A program made the position numbers and the translations under genes. A stretch of 64,000 nucleotides of DNA from Rhizorhabdus dicambivorans (GTDB lineage: Bacteria > Pseudomonadota > Alphaproteobacteria > Sphingomonadales > Sphingomonadaceae): contig NZ_CP023450.1 of NCBI RefSeq assembly GCF_002355275.1, forward strand, positions 62,001 to 126,000, given 5' to 3'. A model generated the notes under the pieces. That model was not told the DNA's origin. It saw nothing but the letters and a program-made list of their open reading frames with translations, and searched no databases. The stretch's first letter is position 1. Each line of letters begins with the position of its first letter. Positions 25,569 through 33,504 of the stretch are shown here, one piece after another.

Positions 25569-25590
25569 ATAGTCTGCCCAAGCAGACTAT
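25569..25590. promoter_or_regulatory. Second copy of the 22-bp palindrome, upstream of mobC-relaxase
   Basis: ATAGTCTGC and GCAGACTAT at 25569-25577 and 25582-25590 have the same arms as 23379-23400; only the 4-bp spacer differs (CCAA against TTGA). It lies between the parB terminator and the mobilisation genes, so an oriT-associated or operator role is also possible. Confidence 0.6.
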
Positions 25591-25661
25591 AAGATGAGTT
25601 GAGTAAAGGTGAGGGCCGGATAGGCTTGGCGCCGGGGATGTATGACAATAGCGTTGGCCAC

Positions 25662-26198
25662 ATGCCCGTCTTCACCTTTCGGCTCGACGATGATGTCGCC
25701 CAGCGCTTCGCCGCGCTCGCGGCGGTATCGGGCGGCCGCTCGGCGCTGCTGCGCCGCTTGATCGGTGACGCCTTGGCCATGGAGGCGGGGGAGGAGCATC
25801 AGGCGCCGCGCGCCCGCCAGCGCGCAACCTGCCGGGTCGAGGTTCGGCTGATCCCGGAAGAAATCGCCGCGCTCGATCGCGCGGCGGATGCGCTGGGGAT
25901 GAAGCGTACCGACTGGATCACCACGTTGCTGGCGCGGCACTTGCGCGCAAACGCACCCTTGCCCCGCGAAGAGCGAGCGGCGGTCGCGCAAGCGTGGCGC
26001 GAGCTTAATCGGATCGGGATCAACCTCAACCAGGCGACCCGCGCGCTCAACGCCTCGGTGATGGTCGAATCCGGCCTCGACGTCGCGCGGGAAGCGGCCA
26101 GGGTCGCAAGCTTTAGGTCCGAGATCGTCGATGCGCTCGCCGGTCTCGGGGCCGCGCTCAAGGGCGATCTTCGCTACTGGGACACGGCCGATGCGTGA
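25662..26198 (+). CDS. MobC-like relaxosome accessory protein
   Basis: 178 residues from ATG 25662; earlier in-frame starts exist at 25599 (TTG) and 25638 (ATG), so the N terminus is uncertain. It has two regions: an RHH-like start (FTFRLDDDVAQRFAAL), then a MobC-type part with VRLIPEEIAALDRAADALGMKRTDWI and RELNRIGINLNQATRALNA (quoted in parts), the latter typical of mobilisation MobC proteins. Such proteins bind oriT and help the relaxase to melt DNA at nic. It overlaps the relaxase gene by 8 bp. Confidence 0.75.
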   Translation: MPVFTFRLDDDVAQRFAALAAVSGGRSALLRRLIGDALAMEAGEEHQAPRARQRATCRVEVRLIPEEIAALDRAADALGMKRTDWITTLLARHLRANAPLPREERAAVAQAWRELNRIGINLNQATRALNASVMVESGLDVAREAARVASFRSEIVDALAGLGAALKGDLRYWDTADA

Positions 26199-27303
26199 GG
26201 AGGAGGGGGTTCTCCCGCTTCCCAGCCTGATGGAAGCCTGGCGGCCGCCGGTCGGCGGCAAGCGGACCCTGCGCGGCGCGTATGTTCGGATCAAACCGGG
26301 CGGAAGCGGGAGCGGGGCCGCCCGGCCGATGTCGATGGGCCAGGCCGAGGCGCGCGCCAAGCTCGAGCGGATCGTGCGCAAGGCGCCCGAGGTGATGGTG
26401 AAGGTCTCCGGCAAGCAATATGGCGCTCAACATGTCGCCGAGCATTTCGGCTATGTGGCGCGCCACGGGAAGCTCGCCGTCCGATCGAGCGAGGGCGAGA
26501 TTATCACCGAGCCGGATCGGCTCAAGGCGATCGCTCAGGACTGGGCGATGCTCGACGAGGCCATGAACGAACATGGCCGGGAGCGGCCGACGTCCATGTC
26601 GCTGGTGCTCTCGATGCCCGGGGGATCGACCGACGCCGAGACGCTCCATGATGCGGCGCAGGCGTTCGCGCGGATCCTGTTCGAGGGGAACCATGCCTAT
26701 ATGCTGGCGCTCCATACCGACACCGATCATCCCCACGTCCATCTGACGGTGGCGACGGAAGGGGCGGACGGAACACGCTTCAATCCGCGCAAGGCAGACC
26801 TCCATCATATGCGTGAGACCTTTGCGCACGAACTGCGCGCGCGCGGTGTCGCGGCGGAAGCGACGCCCCGGCGCGCACGTGGTCATGTCCAGAAGCGGGT
26901 CCGCTCGCCCGCGCTCCATCTCGATGCCCGGCTCGGAACCGAGCGGCGCAGGCTCAATCTCGAGCAGCTGAACGAGCTGCGGGCGCAAAGCTTCGCGCGC
27001 GCGGCCGACCAGGAGCGCCGACCGGAAGATGTGATGGCGCTTTCCCGCCAGAAGCAGATCCGCGGCGCCTATGCCGAGGCCGCCGTCGCGCTCGCTGCTA
27101 CGGGGAAAGAGGAAGACCGGGCCTTGGCGCAAGAGGTTGCCGGATTCCTGGGGGCCATGCCGCCGGCAGTATCGCGGCGGCTCGCGCGTGCTCGGGAGAT
27201 CCTGCAATCGGAGCGGCCGCCGCAGGATCGGACACACCCGCCGCAGGATGGTGCTGCGGGGACGGACGAGCGGCCGCCGCAAGGCCGGGACCGCGAGCGA
27301 TGA
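26191..27303 (+). CDS. MOBP-type relaxase/mobilisation nuclease
   Basis: 370 residues. The metal-binding three-His motif HTDTDHPHVHLTV lies near residues 174-186, preceded by LVLSMPGGSTDAETL, as in VirD2/TraI-like MOBP relaxases. Candidate catalytic Tyr residues occur in the GKQYG and HFGYVARHG segments near 75-95. It would nick oriT and stay bound to the 5' end for export through VirD4 and the VirB channel. ATG 26191 overlaps mobC. The C terminus is Pro/Arg/Gln-rich and probably the secretion signal. Confidence 0.85.
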   Translation: MREEEGVLPLPSLMEAWRPPVGGKRTLRGAYVRIKPGGSGSGAARPMSMGQAEARAKLERIVRKAPEVMVKVSGKQYGAQHVAEHFGYVARHGKLAVRSSEGEIITEPDRLKAIAQDWAMLDEAMNEHGRERPTSMSLVLSMPGGSTDAETLHDAAQAFARILFEGNHAYMLALHTDTDHPHVHLTVATEGADGTRFNPRKADLHHMRETFAHELRARGVAAEATPRRARGHVQKRVRSPALHLDARLGTERRRLNLEQLNELRAQSFARAADQERRPEDVMALSRQKQIRGAYAEAAVALAATGKEEDRALAQEVAGFLGAMPPAVSRRLARAREILQSERPPQDRTHPPQDGAAGTDERPPQGRDRER

Positions 27304-27433
27304 TGTCGGCCACGCTAGCTTCGCCGACTCGGGCGCGGCTTTCCGGACTTACCTACAAGGGAGCAGTCCTATCAATGAGTGCGAAAGAATCTCCCGGAAA
27401 ACAGGGATGTTATACGTAAAATCTAGCTCATAG

Positions 27434-27467
27434 CTTGTTAGAAAAAAGCGTGCTATTATCTAACAAG
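27434..27467 (+). promoter_or_regulatory. Inverted-repeat operator and promoter of the AbiE pair
   Basis: Perfect 9-bp arms CTTGTTAGA and TCTAACAAG lie at 27434-27442 and 27459-27467, with a TATTAT -10-like box (27454-27459) in the spacer. AbiEi antitoxins repress their own operon by binding inverted repeats at the promoter. The AAGGAGG ribosome binding site follows at once. Confidence 0.65.
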
Positions 27468-27482
27468 GAGGAGCATCGACCA

Positions 27483-28091
27483 ATGTCTGCGGTAGCCGAT
27501 CGGATCATGAAGCGTGTGCGCGGCAAGGGCCGCGGCTGGGTGTTCACGCCCAAGAACTTCGTCGACTTCGGCACGCGCGGGTCGGTCGACATGGCGCTGT
27601 CGCGTCTCGCGAGCGCCGGCGACATCCGCCGCATCGGCCGGGGCCTTTATGACTATCCGCGCCAGCATGACAAGCTCGGGGCGCTCAGTCCCGATCCCGC
27701 CAATGTCGCCAAGGCCCTCTCGACGCAGAGCGGGGACAAGCTCGCGCCGTCGGGCGCGGCGGCGGCGAACAGGCTCGGGCTATCGACCCAGGTTCCCGCC
27801 CGGGCCAGCTATGCCACCACCGGGCGGACCCGGGTCAGGCAAGCGGGCGGGCGCAGCCTGACGCTCAAGCACAGCCGTGCACCGGTGCTCGACAATGCGC
27901 CTGACTCGGTCAACGCGGTCGTGCAGGCGCTCGCGCATCTGGGGAAGGACAACATCGACAGCGACAAGATCCGGCACTTCGCCGCCCGTCTCGATGATCG
28001 CGACATGCGGATGCTCGCCCAGGCCCGGGCCGAGATGCCCGGGTGGATGGGCGACGTCGTCTTAAAGATCGGCGCCGCCCGCAATGGATGA
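27483..28091 (+). CDS. abiEi: AbiEi-family antitoxin (DUF6088-like)
   Basis: 202 residues with an N-terminal winged-helix domain (WVFTPKNFVDFGTRGSVDMALSRL... IRRIGRGLYDYPR, near residues 18-60) that serves as repressor, and a C-terminal antitoxin part. Type IV AbiE systems abort phage infection: AbiEii is a nucleotidyltransferase toxin, countered by AbiEi. The start has an ideal AAGGAGG site. It overlaps the toxin gene by 8 bp. Because the toxin here is frameshifted, the antitoxin may now be an orphan. Confidence 0.85.
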   Translation: MSAVADRIMKRVRGKGRGWVFTPKNFVDFGTRGSVDMALSRLASAGDIRRIGRGLYDYPRQHDKLGALSPDPANVAKALSTQSGDKLAPSGAAAANRLGLSTQVPARASYATTGRTRVRQAGGRSLTLKHSRAPVLDNAPDSVNAVVQALAHLGKDNIDSDKIRHFAARLDDRDMRMLAQARAEMPGWMGDVVLKIGAARNG

Positions 28092-29134
28092 GTTCGCGCG
28101 CCGCCCGGCCGAGGATCGCCGGGCCTATATCGATGAAGCCGCCGCGCGGCGGGATTTCACGCCCATCATCATCGAGAAGGATTTCTGGGTCTGCTGGACG
28201 CTGCGCCGCCTGATCATGTGCCCCGACCTTGCCGGTCATATGACCTTCAAGGGCGGGACGTCGCTGTCGAAGGCCTATGGGATCATCGAGCGCTTCTCCG
28301 AAGACATCGACCTCACCATTAGCCGCTCGGCGCCGCTGCTCATGGACGTCGCGTCGCCGATGGACGACGACATTACCGGCAAGGAGCGCGAGCGCCGGAC
28401 CAGGGCGCTCAAGACGGCGGCGCAGGCCTATGTCGCGACCGTCGCAATGCCGCTCCTGGCGCGCGAAATCGAAGCCGCTCTCGGCACCAGCGAGGGCTGG
28501 AGCCTCGTCCTTGATCCCGACGACGAGGACGAACAGACGCTGCTCTTCGTCTACCCGCGCACTTCGGGCTACGGGCTCACCTATGGCGAGAATTACGGCG
28601 GTGCGGACGAAAGCGGATACATCAAGCAGCGCATCAAGCTCGAATTTGGCGCCCGCGGCGACACCGAACCGTTCGAGCTCCGACCCATATCACCCTATCT
28701 GGCCGAGGACTTTCGCGAGGAGCTGCCTGATGCGGTGACCGAAGTGCCAGCGCTCGCCGTCGCGCGGGACCTTCTGGGAAAAGGTCACGATCCTTCCTGC
28801 GATCCATCACAACGGCAAGCTGCGCGAGGGCATGTCGCGCCATTATTATGACGTGCTGATGCTTGACCAGGCCGGCGTCACGGCCGAAGCGCTGGCGCGG
28901 ATCGAGTTGCTCGAGCAGGTCGTCCACAACAAGAGCCTGATGTTCGCGGACAAGTCAGCATCCTACGACACGGCGGTGCTTGGAACACTGCGCCTTTCGC
29001 CTGACGGAGCCGTTCTGGAGAAGCTTGATCGGGACTATAGCGCGATGGCGGACATGTTCATGGCCGCGCCGCCGAAATTCGATGCGCTGATGAAAGGGCT
29101 GGCGGCGATAGAGGCGGCGATTAACGGGCGCTAA
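28084..29134 (+). pseudogene. abiEii: AbiEii-family nucleotidyltransferase toxin, frameshifted
   Basis: The first part (28084 to about 28766) shows the GGTSLSKAYG motif near residue 57 and FSEDIDL near 70 of the AbiEii/DUF1814 nucleotidyltransferase. Homology then leaves the frame after EVPALAVAR and continues in another frame as TFWEKVTIL, an AbiEii hallmark, through SRHYYDVLML to the stop at 29132-29134. One extra G in the GGG at 28766-28768 explains it; removing it gives a full protein of about 349 residues. The toxin is either inactivated or the site is a sequencing error. Confidence 0.85.
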
Positions 29135-29294
29135 TGCCCGGGGGGTTGCGAAAGAGCTATCCAACTAAGTATTTGAAATAAAACAATAAAAGACTGATAA
29201 TATATATTATGTTAAATCCACAACCAGCTGAGTTTCGTGCCTGCACAGAGATGAGCTAAATGCGGCACGAATGGAAGCGAGCGAGGGAACTTGC
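29135..29294. other. AT-rich intergenic region
   Basis: 160 bp that are far richer in A and T than the rest of the window (29163-29220 especially). No gene is seen. It is probably promoter DNA for the small gene at 29295 or a junction from past recombination. Confidence 0.5.
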
Positions 29295-29498
29295 ATGATC
29301 ACCGCCAAGCACATCCCTTGGGAGCCGATCGCGACATTGCCGGAAGACCGGAAAGATGGCCGTCGCTTGCTGCTCTGGGAGGTTGACCTCCCTGTGATCG
29401 GGCGATGGGATAGCGACCGCGAAGGCTGGGAGGATCCCGAAAGCATGCATATCCTAGAAGAAGTCACCCATTGGGCTGACATCAATCCACCCGTGTGA
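29295..29498 (+). CDS. Small DUF551-like protein
   Basis: 67 residues from ATG 29295. The start HIPWEPIATLPEDRKDGRRL and LLWE, and a later WDSDREGWEDP, match the W.PI.TLP..G..LL.W pattern of DUF551-like phage and island proteins. Function unknown. The ATG at 29271 in the same frame is possible but less conserved. Confidence 0.6.
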   Translation: MITAKHIPWEPIATLPEDRKDGRRLLLWEVDLPVIGRWDSDREGWEDPESMHILEEVTHWADINPPV

Positions 29499-29612
29499 TG
29501 GGCTAACGCACGAGGGAGATCGCCCTCTTTTGAGAGTCCGGTCTGCCCAACATGGAGAAAAAGACCCACGATATCGATCGAGCCGTGGCGGCCTCCGATC
29601 AAAGATATTGTC

Positions 29613-29641
29613 TTGCATGTCGGAATATCCGACACTATATA
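29613..29641 (+). promoter_or_regulatory. Promoter with operator in the spacer, before the ACP-XRE-protease operon
   Basis: TTGCAT (29613-29618) and TATATA (29636-29641) are exactly 17 bp apart. The spacer holds the 17-bp palindrome TGTCGGAATATCCGACA (29618-29634). A repressor bound here would block RNA polymerase; the XRE protein encoded in the operon is the natural candidate. Confidence 0.75.
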
Positions 29642-29673
29642 CAACTCATGTAGGCAAATCGTGCGAGGCGTAG

Positions 29674-30012
29674 ATGGCGACAATTGCACCTACCAAGCCG
29701 GTTACGGTAGCATTCCCCAAGAGCGACGTCATCGCGGCGCTCGTGGCCGAGCTCATCGAAGTGGCGAAAGCGGAGGCGCAGGTACGCGGCATTCCGCTTC
29801 CCCCCGATAATCCCGAGATCATCAAGGCGCCTATTCCGATGGATTCGCTGTCGGTCGTCGATACGCTGTGCGCGCTTGAACCGGTTGTCGGCTTCGAGCT
29901 GCGCGAAAGTATCGTCCGCACAGGTGGCTACAGTTCGATCGAAGCCGCGCTCGAACATCTCGTTCCCAAGATCGAGCGCGTATGGATTCGCAAGAAAGGA
30001 TCGAAGCCATGA
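29674..30012 (+). CDS. Acyl-carrier-protein-like protein
   Basis: 112 residues. From residue 55 the sequence PMDSLSVVDTLCALEPVVGFEL...YSSIEAALEHLV aligns with the ACP helix II region (DSL..VEL...LE..FGIE....TV.DA...I). Ser58 in the DSL motif would be the 4'-phosphopantetheine site. Residues 1-50 form an extra N-terminal helix (VIAALVAELIEVAKAEA). No acyltransferase or synthase gene is nearby, so it is not a biosynthetic ACP in an obvious pathway. It is the first gene of an operon with a repressor and two peptidases; the next gene overlaps by 4 bp. Confidence 0.6.
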   Translation: MATIAPTKPVTVAFPKSDVIAALVAELIEVAKAEAQVRGIPLPPDNPEIIKAPIPMDSLSVVDTLCALEPVVGFELRESIVRTGGYSSIEAALEHLVPKIERVWIRKKGSKP

Positions 30013-30383
30013 CCAATCTCGCATTGCGTCACGAGGACGACGAGGAGGAGCGGCGGCGCTTAGGCGAACGGCTGCGCGAGGCCCGGAAATATCTTGGCCT
30101 CAAGCAGGAAGAGGTCGCGGCCTATCTCAAGATCCCGCGCACGGGGCTTACCGACATCGAGAACGGGCAGCGCCGTGTCGAAGCGATCGAGTTAACCCGC
30201 CTCGCGCGTCTCTATCGTCAATCGGTCGGCTATTTCACTGGTGAGGACGAAACCTCGGCCAGCTTGCCGGCGGATGTCGCGCATCTGGCGCGGCGCGTTG
30301 CCGATCTGTCCGCTCAGGACCGCGAAGAGCTTGGCCGCTTCGCCGATTATCTGCGCGCACGGTCGGGCGGAGGACAAGGCTGA
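30009..30383 (+). CDS. XRE-family transcriptional repressor
   Basis: 124 residues. The Cro/C1-type HTH (LREARKYLGLKQEEVAAYLKI and TGLTDIENGQRRV, near residues 20-55, quoted in parts) is followed by a helical tail (LARRVADLSAQDREELGRFADYL). It probably binds the palindrome between the -35 and -10 boxes upstream. XRE repressors next to ImmA/IrrE genes are typically cleaved by that metallopeptidase, which switches the operon on. Start ATG 30009 overlaps the ACP-like gene. Confidence 0.88.
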   Translation: MTNLALRHEDDEEERRRLGERLREARKYLGLKQEEVAAYLKIPRTGLTDIENGQRRVEAIELTRLARLYRQSVGYFTGEDETSASLPADVAHLARRVADLSAQDREELGRFADYLRARSGGGQG

Positions 30384-30385
30384 CC

Positions 30386-31396
30386 ATGGCGCTCGACTAC
30401 GCGAGCGCGGTTCGAGCCGGGGCCATGGCCGCTGGGCGGCTGCATCGGCAGCTGAGCACGCGCGAAGTGATCGAACAGCAAGGTGGCAACGTCGATGTGT
30501 TCGGCGCGATCCACGCCGTCGACCTGCCGTTGTTGCTCCGGCCGCTCAAAGGGCTGCTCGGCGCCTATTTGAGCGATCCTGCGCACGGCGTCCTCGTTAC
30601 GACCGAGCGGCCGATGAGCATTCAGCGCTTCACGGCGGCCCACGAGCTGGGGCATTTCTCGATGCAGCATCAACCCAGCCTTGATGACGAAAGCATCTTG
30701 CGGCGGATGCCAACATCGCCGGAGCCCGGAGGGCTGTTCCAGGAAACCGAGGCGGACGCCTTTGCGATTGCCTTCATGATGCCGAAATGGCTGATCCTGT
30801 CGCACAGCGCCCGCCAGGATTGGCAGGTCGATGATTTTCGCCGCGCCAACGTGGTTTATCAGCTCTCGCTTCGCTTGGGCGCCAGCTACGAAGCGACATG
30901 CCGGACGCTGCTGCGCTACAATCTGATCTCGCAATCGACCATGACCGATCTGTTGCGGACGCAGCCGCGCGCGCTGAAGATCGATCTTCTCAAGGATTAT
31001 CGCCCGGCCAATTATCGCGGCGATGTCTGGCTTCTGACCGAACGCGACGCTGGCACGAGAATCGATGGCAGCCGCAACGACCTGTTTGTGCTCCGGCTCA
31101 AGGAACATAGCGGCGGCGGGTATCTGTGGGATTTCGACCAGCTTATCGCGAGCGGCTTCGCCATTGTTCGCGACGACCGCGAAGCGGTCGATGCGGACGC
31201 GATTGGCGGGCCGGTCGTTCGGAGAGTGACAGCCGCCATCGAGGCGGCGCAGCGGGGTCGGATGTCGATCGAGGAACGGCGGCCATGGCAGCCGGTGCCA
31301 GCGTTGGCCCATCTGACGTTCGACTTCGACCTGACCGGCCCCGAACCTGAAGGTCTCTCGCGCGCCGAGCGGCGGCATCTGCTCGAGGCCGCCTAG
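30386..31396 (+). CDS. ImmA/IrrE metallopeptidase fused to a chagasin-like cysteine-protease inhibitor domain
   Basis: 336 residues in two parts. Residues 1-200 are an ImmA/IrrE-type zinc peptidase with HELGH at 86-90 and the ETEADAFAIAFMMP segment at 120-133 giving the third ligand. Residues 213-318 look like the chagasin/I42 fold: DLFVLRL, SGGGYLW (242-248) in place of NPTTGYxW, an IGGP loop (273-276) and RPWQP (299-303) near the end, in the order and spacing of the three inhibitory loops. I42 proteins inhibit papain-family enzymes, and the next gene encodes one. The peptidase half may cleave the XRE repressor. The domain call rests on motif reading, not on a search. Confidence 0.75.
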   Translation: MALDYASAVRAGAMAAGRLHRQLSTREVIEQQGGNVDVFGAIHAVDLPLLLRPLKGLLGAYLSDPAHGVLVTTERPMSIQRFTAAHELGHFSMQHQPSLDDESILRRMPTSPEPGGLFQETEADAFAIAFMMPKWLILSHSARQDWQVDDFRRANVVYQLSLRLGASYEATCRTLLRYNLISQSTMTDLLRTQPRALKIDLLKDYRPANYRGDVWLLTERDAGTRIDGSRNDLFVLRLKEHSGGGYLWDFDQLIASGFAIVRDDREAVDADAIGGPVVRRVTAAIEAAQRGRMSIEERRPWQPVPALAHLTFDFDLTGPEPEGLSRAERRHLLEAA

Positions 31397-31401
31397 CTCC
31401 T

Positions 31402-32082
31402 ATGATCCAGATCACGACCGATCTTCGGCCCTTGTTTGGTGCTGCGCGCGATCAAGGCGCGCGGCCCACCTGCATGGCCTTTGCGGCAAGCGATGCCCAT
31501 GCCGGCCTACGCGACGGTTGGGCACCGCTTTCCTGCGAATTCGCCTTTTACCAAGCGCAGCGGCGTGCGGGCCGATCGCCGGCGCAGGGCGCGCTGCTGT
31601 CGGCGATGCTCGATGCGCTGCGCAGCGACGGCCAACCCGAAGAACAGGGCTGGCCCTACCTCCAGGCCGTCCCCGAAGACCATGGCTCGTGGAAGCCGCC
31701 GTCCGCCGTGGGTGAACGCTATGGGCGAGACGGCCAGCCGGGCGGAGCGAACCTCGCCTCGATCATCGCCTTGCTCGACCAAGGCCGGCCGGTCGTGATC
31801 CTGACGATGCTGTCGCGCTCGTTCTTCATGCCGACGGACGATGGCATCGTCGATCCCGCCAATGACGAACAGCCTGAACCGAGCCAGCGTCATGCCGTAA
31901 TCGCGGTTGGGCACGGCCAAGTCGATGGTGCCACTGCAATTCTCGTTCGCAATAGCTGGGGTGCGGGATGGGGCATGGACGGACATGCCTGGCTGACGGA
32001 ACGGTTCCTGGCGCCGCGGCTCTTCGCCACCGCGAATTTGATGGAGGCAGTCGATGTATCTTCCAGTACCCTCGCAGCCTGA
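31402..32082 (+). CDS. Cytoplasmic papain-like (C1 family) cysteine protease
   Basis: 226 residues with all papain catalytic elements: Gln18 in ARDQG, Cys24 in TCMAFA, His164 in QRHAVIAVGHG and Asn184 in VRNSWGAGWG. There is no signal peptide and no propeptide, so the enzyme would be made in the cytoplasm in an active form. That requires control, which the chagasin-like domain encoded 5 bp upstream could give. The substrate is unknown; self, repressor, ACP or phage proteins are possibilities. It overlaps the next gene by 29 bp. Confidence 0.85.
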   Translation: MIQITTDLRPLFGAARDQGARPTCMAFAASDAHAGLRDGWAPLSCEFAFYQAQRRAGRSPAQGALLSAMLDALRSDGQPEEQGWPYLQAVPEDHGSWKPPSAVGERYGRDGQPGGANLASIIALLDQGRPVVILTMLSRSFFMPTDDGIVDPANDEQPEPSQRHAVIAVGHGQVDGATAILVRNSWGAGWGMDGHAWLTERFLAPRLFATANLMEAVDVSSSTLAA

Positions 32083-32833
32083 CTGCGTTTCCGCGTGGCG
32101 CGAGGCGGTGCGCGTCGTCGATGGCGCCCCCGGCCACCAAGCCTACAACGTCATCATCGACGTCGCCGATCCCTCGGCGCGCGCGACGCTTGCAGATCCC
32201 GTGGTCGCCGAGGTCGATGCCTTCCTTGCCGGGCGGGGCAAAAAGCCGATCGAGACGGTCGCCAACACCATCTTTCCGGCAGCGCTCTACCACCGCCACG
32301 GCGCGCCGCTCTTCTTCGATCGGTTCCGGGACAATGTGCTTCCAAAGGTCAGGTTGAAGGAAGCCTGGTCAGGCTACTATTTCGAGCGAATGATGCAGTT
32401 ACCCCAACTTGACGGGCCGCCGATCAACCAGATTTGGGGGATCGTCGAGCGCCTGCGCAATCCAAAGGTGCGCGCGCTCAACAAGTTTGAACTGAGCGTT
32501 TTCGACCCTGCCCGCGACGTGAACGATTCGCCTTACGGCGGGCAGTGTCTGAGCTTCGCGAGCCTCAAGCTGATCGGCAAAGGCGATCAACGCCGGATCG
32601 CCATGACGGCATTCTACCGCAACCATTTCTACATCGAAAAGCTACTGGGCAATCTGATTGGGCTGGGCAGGTTGCAATCGTTCATTGCCAAAGAGGGAGG
32701 GGTCGGTCTCGGACCAATGACAATCGTCTCTACCCACGCCGAAATCGACACCGGCAAATGGAATCGCGGCGATCTCCAGCAGCTTTTTGCGCGCTGCGAT
32801 CAGGCGAGTGCGCAACTCCTCGCGGCAGCATAA
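32054..32833 (+). CDS. Thymidylate-synthase-like protein
   Basis: 259 residues. The C-terminal half resembles the ThyA fold: YGGQCLSFASLKL (candidate catalytic Cys), RRIAMTAFYRNHFY (Arg in place of the RSxD motif), LLGNLIGLGRLQSFIA (Asn as in the LPFN region) and GPMTIVSTHAEID at the end. The classical RSxDxxLG and HxYxNH motifs are changed, so normal dTMP synthesis is doubtful. Many ThyA relatives act on other pyrimidine nucleotides. It overlaps the protease gene and converges with the UDG-like gene (34-bp tail overlap). Confidence 0.6.
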   Translation: MYLPVPSQPDCVSAWREAVRVVDGAPGHQAYNVIIDVADPSARATLADPVVAEVDAFLAGRGKKPIETVANTIFPAALYHRHGAPLFFDRFRDNVLPKVRLKEAWSGYYFERMMQLPQLDGPPINQIWGIVERLRNPKVRALNKFELSVFDPARDVNDSPYGGQCLSFASLKLIGKGDQRRIAMTAFYRNHFYIEKLLGNLIGLGRLQSFIAKEGGVGLGPMTIVSTHAEIDTGKWNRGDLQQLFARCDQASAQLLAAA

Positions 32834-33504
32834 GGCGCCTCCAACGGCAGACGCGGCGTTTCGAGAGCGCCACCGTCGATCCCGTACATCGCGAACATGC
32901 CTTCGATGAAGTCGCGCTGCCCGCCATAGCTCGGATGGCGGACGGCCGTCGTCGGTATACCGACATCGCCAAGGGCTAGGTGAGCATCGCGCCCGATCGC
33001 AACGATGCGCCGGGGGTTGAGCATGGCAATCAGCGCTTGAAGCAAAGGCCAGGTCGCCTCGCGTTCTCCGCGGGTATGACAACGGTTCGACAAGGGATCG
33101 CCCGCTTCATGCGGATGGAACGGGAAGACGTTCCAGAGCATGACCGGCTGTCCGATCTGTTCGAGCACGCGCCAGACGATCGCCGCCGTCCGCTCGGCGA
33201 CCGCCGGGCCTTGCGTCGCACGTTGAAGGGCGATGCCGCCCATCAACGCACCCGCCCGGTCGAGATGGACCTCATCGGTGAGGGGAACGCCCGTGCGCCG
33301 GCCACCGCGATAACCGAGGTCGCGGGCAATCCAGATGGTCTCGACCTTTGCATCCAAGGCAGCGATCAGCAACCGTTCCAGATTATCGCGCCGCTTGGCC
33401 GCCGCGTCGCGCCGGTCATGAACGGCGCAGCGATCGCGCCAGGGATTGAAAACGGAAGGAAGTTCGGTTGCCGCCAGAGTAGAAACGAAATGCTTGGGGG
33501 TCAT
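32800..33504 (-). CDS. Uracil-DNA-glycosylase-like protein
   Basis: 234 residues of the UDG superfamily: WIARDLGYRGGRRTGVPL as the first motif region, LWNVFPFHPHEAGDPLSNR in the middle and VRHPSYGGQRDF as the His-containing second motif. The catalytic Asp/Asn of the GxDP motif is not obvious, so it may act on a modified base or be inactive. It begins inside the end of the MazG-like gene (4-bp overlap), forming one transcription unit with it. Confidence 0.75.
   Translation of the reverse strand: MTPKHFVSTLAATELPSVFNPWRDRCAVHDRRDAAAKRRDNLERLLIAALDAKVETIWIARDLGYRGGRRTGVPLTDEVHLDRAGALMGGIALQRATQGPAVAERTAAIVWRVLEQIGQPVMLWNVFPFHPHEAGDPLSNRCHTRGEREATWPLLQALIAMLNPRRIVAIGRDAHLALGDVGIPTTAVRHPSYGGQRDFIEGMFAMYGIDGGALETPRLPLEAPYAAARSCALA

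Noticed and set aside
29674-30012. ACP-like gene considered as a type II antitoxin because it precedes an XRE gene
   Set aside because: The DSL motif and helix pattern match ACP better, and the XRE-ImmA/IrrE pair already forms a regulatory module. An antitoxin role is not excluded.
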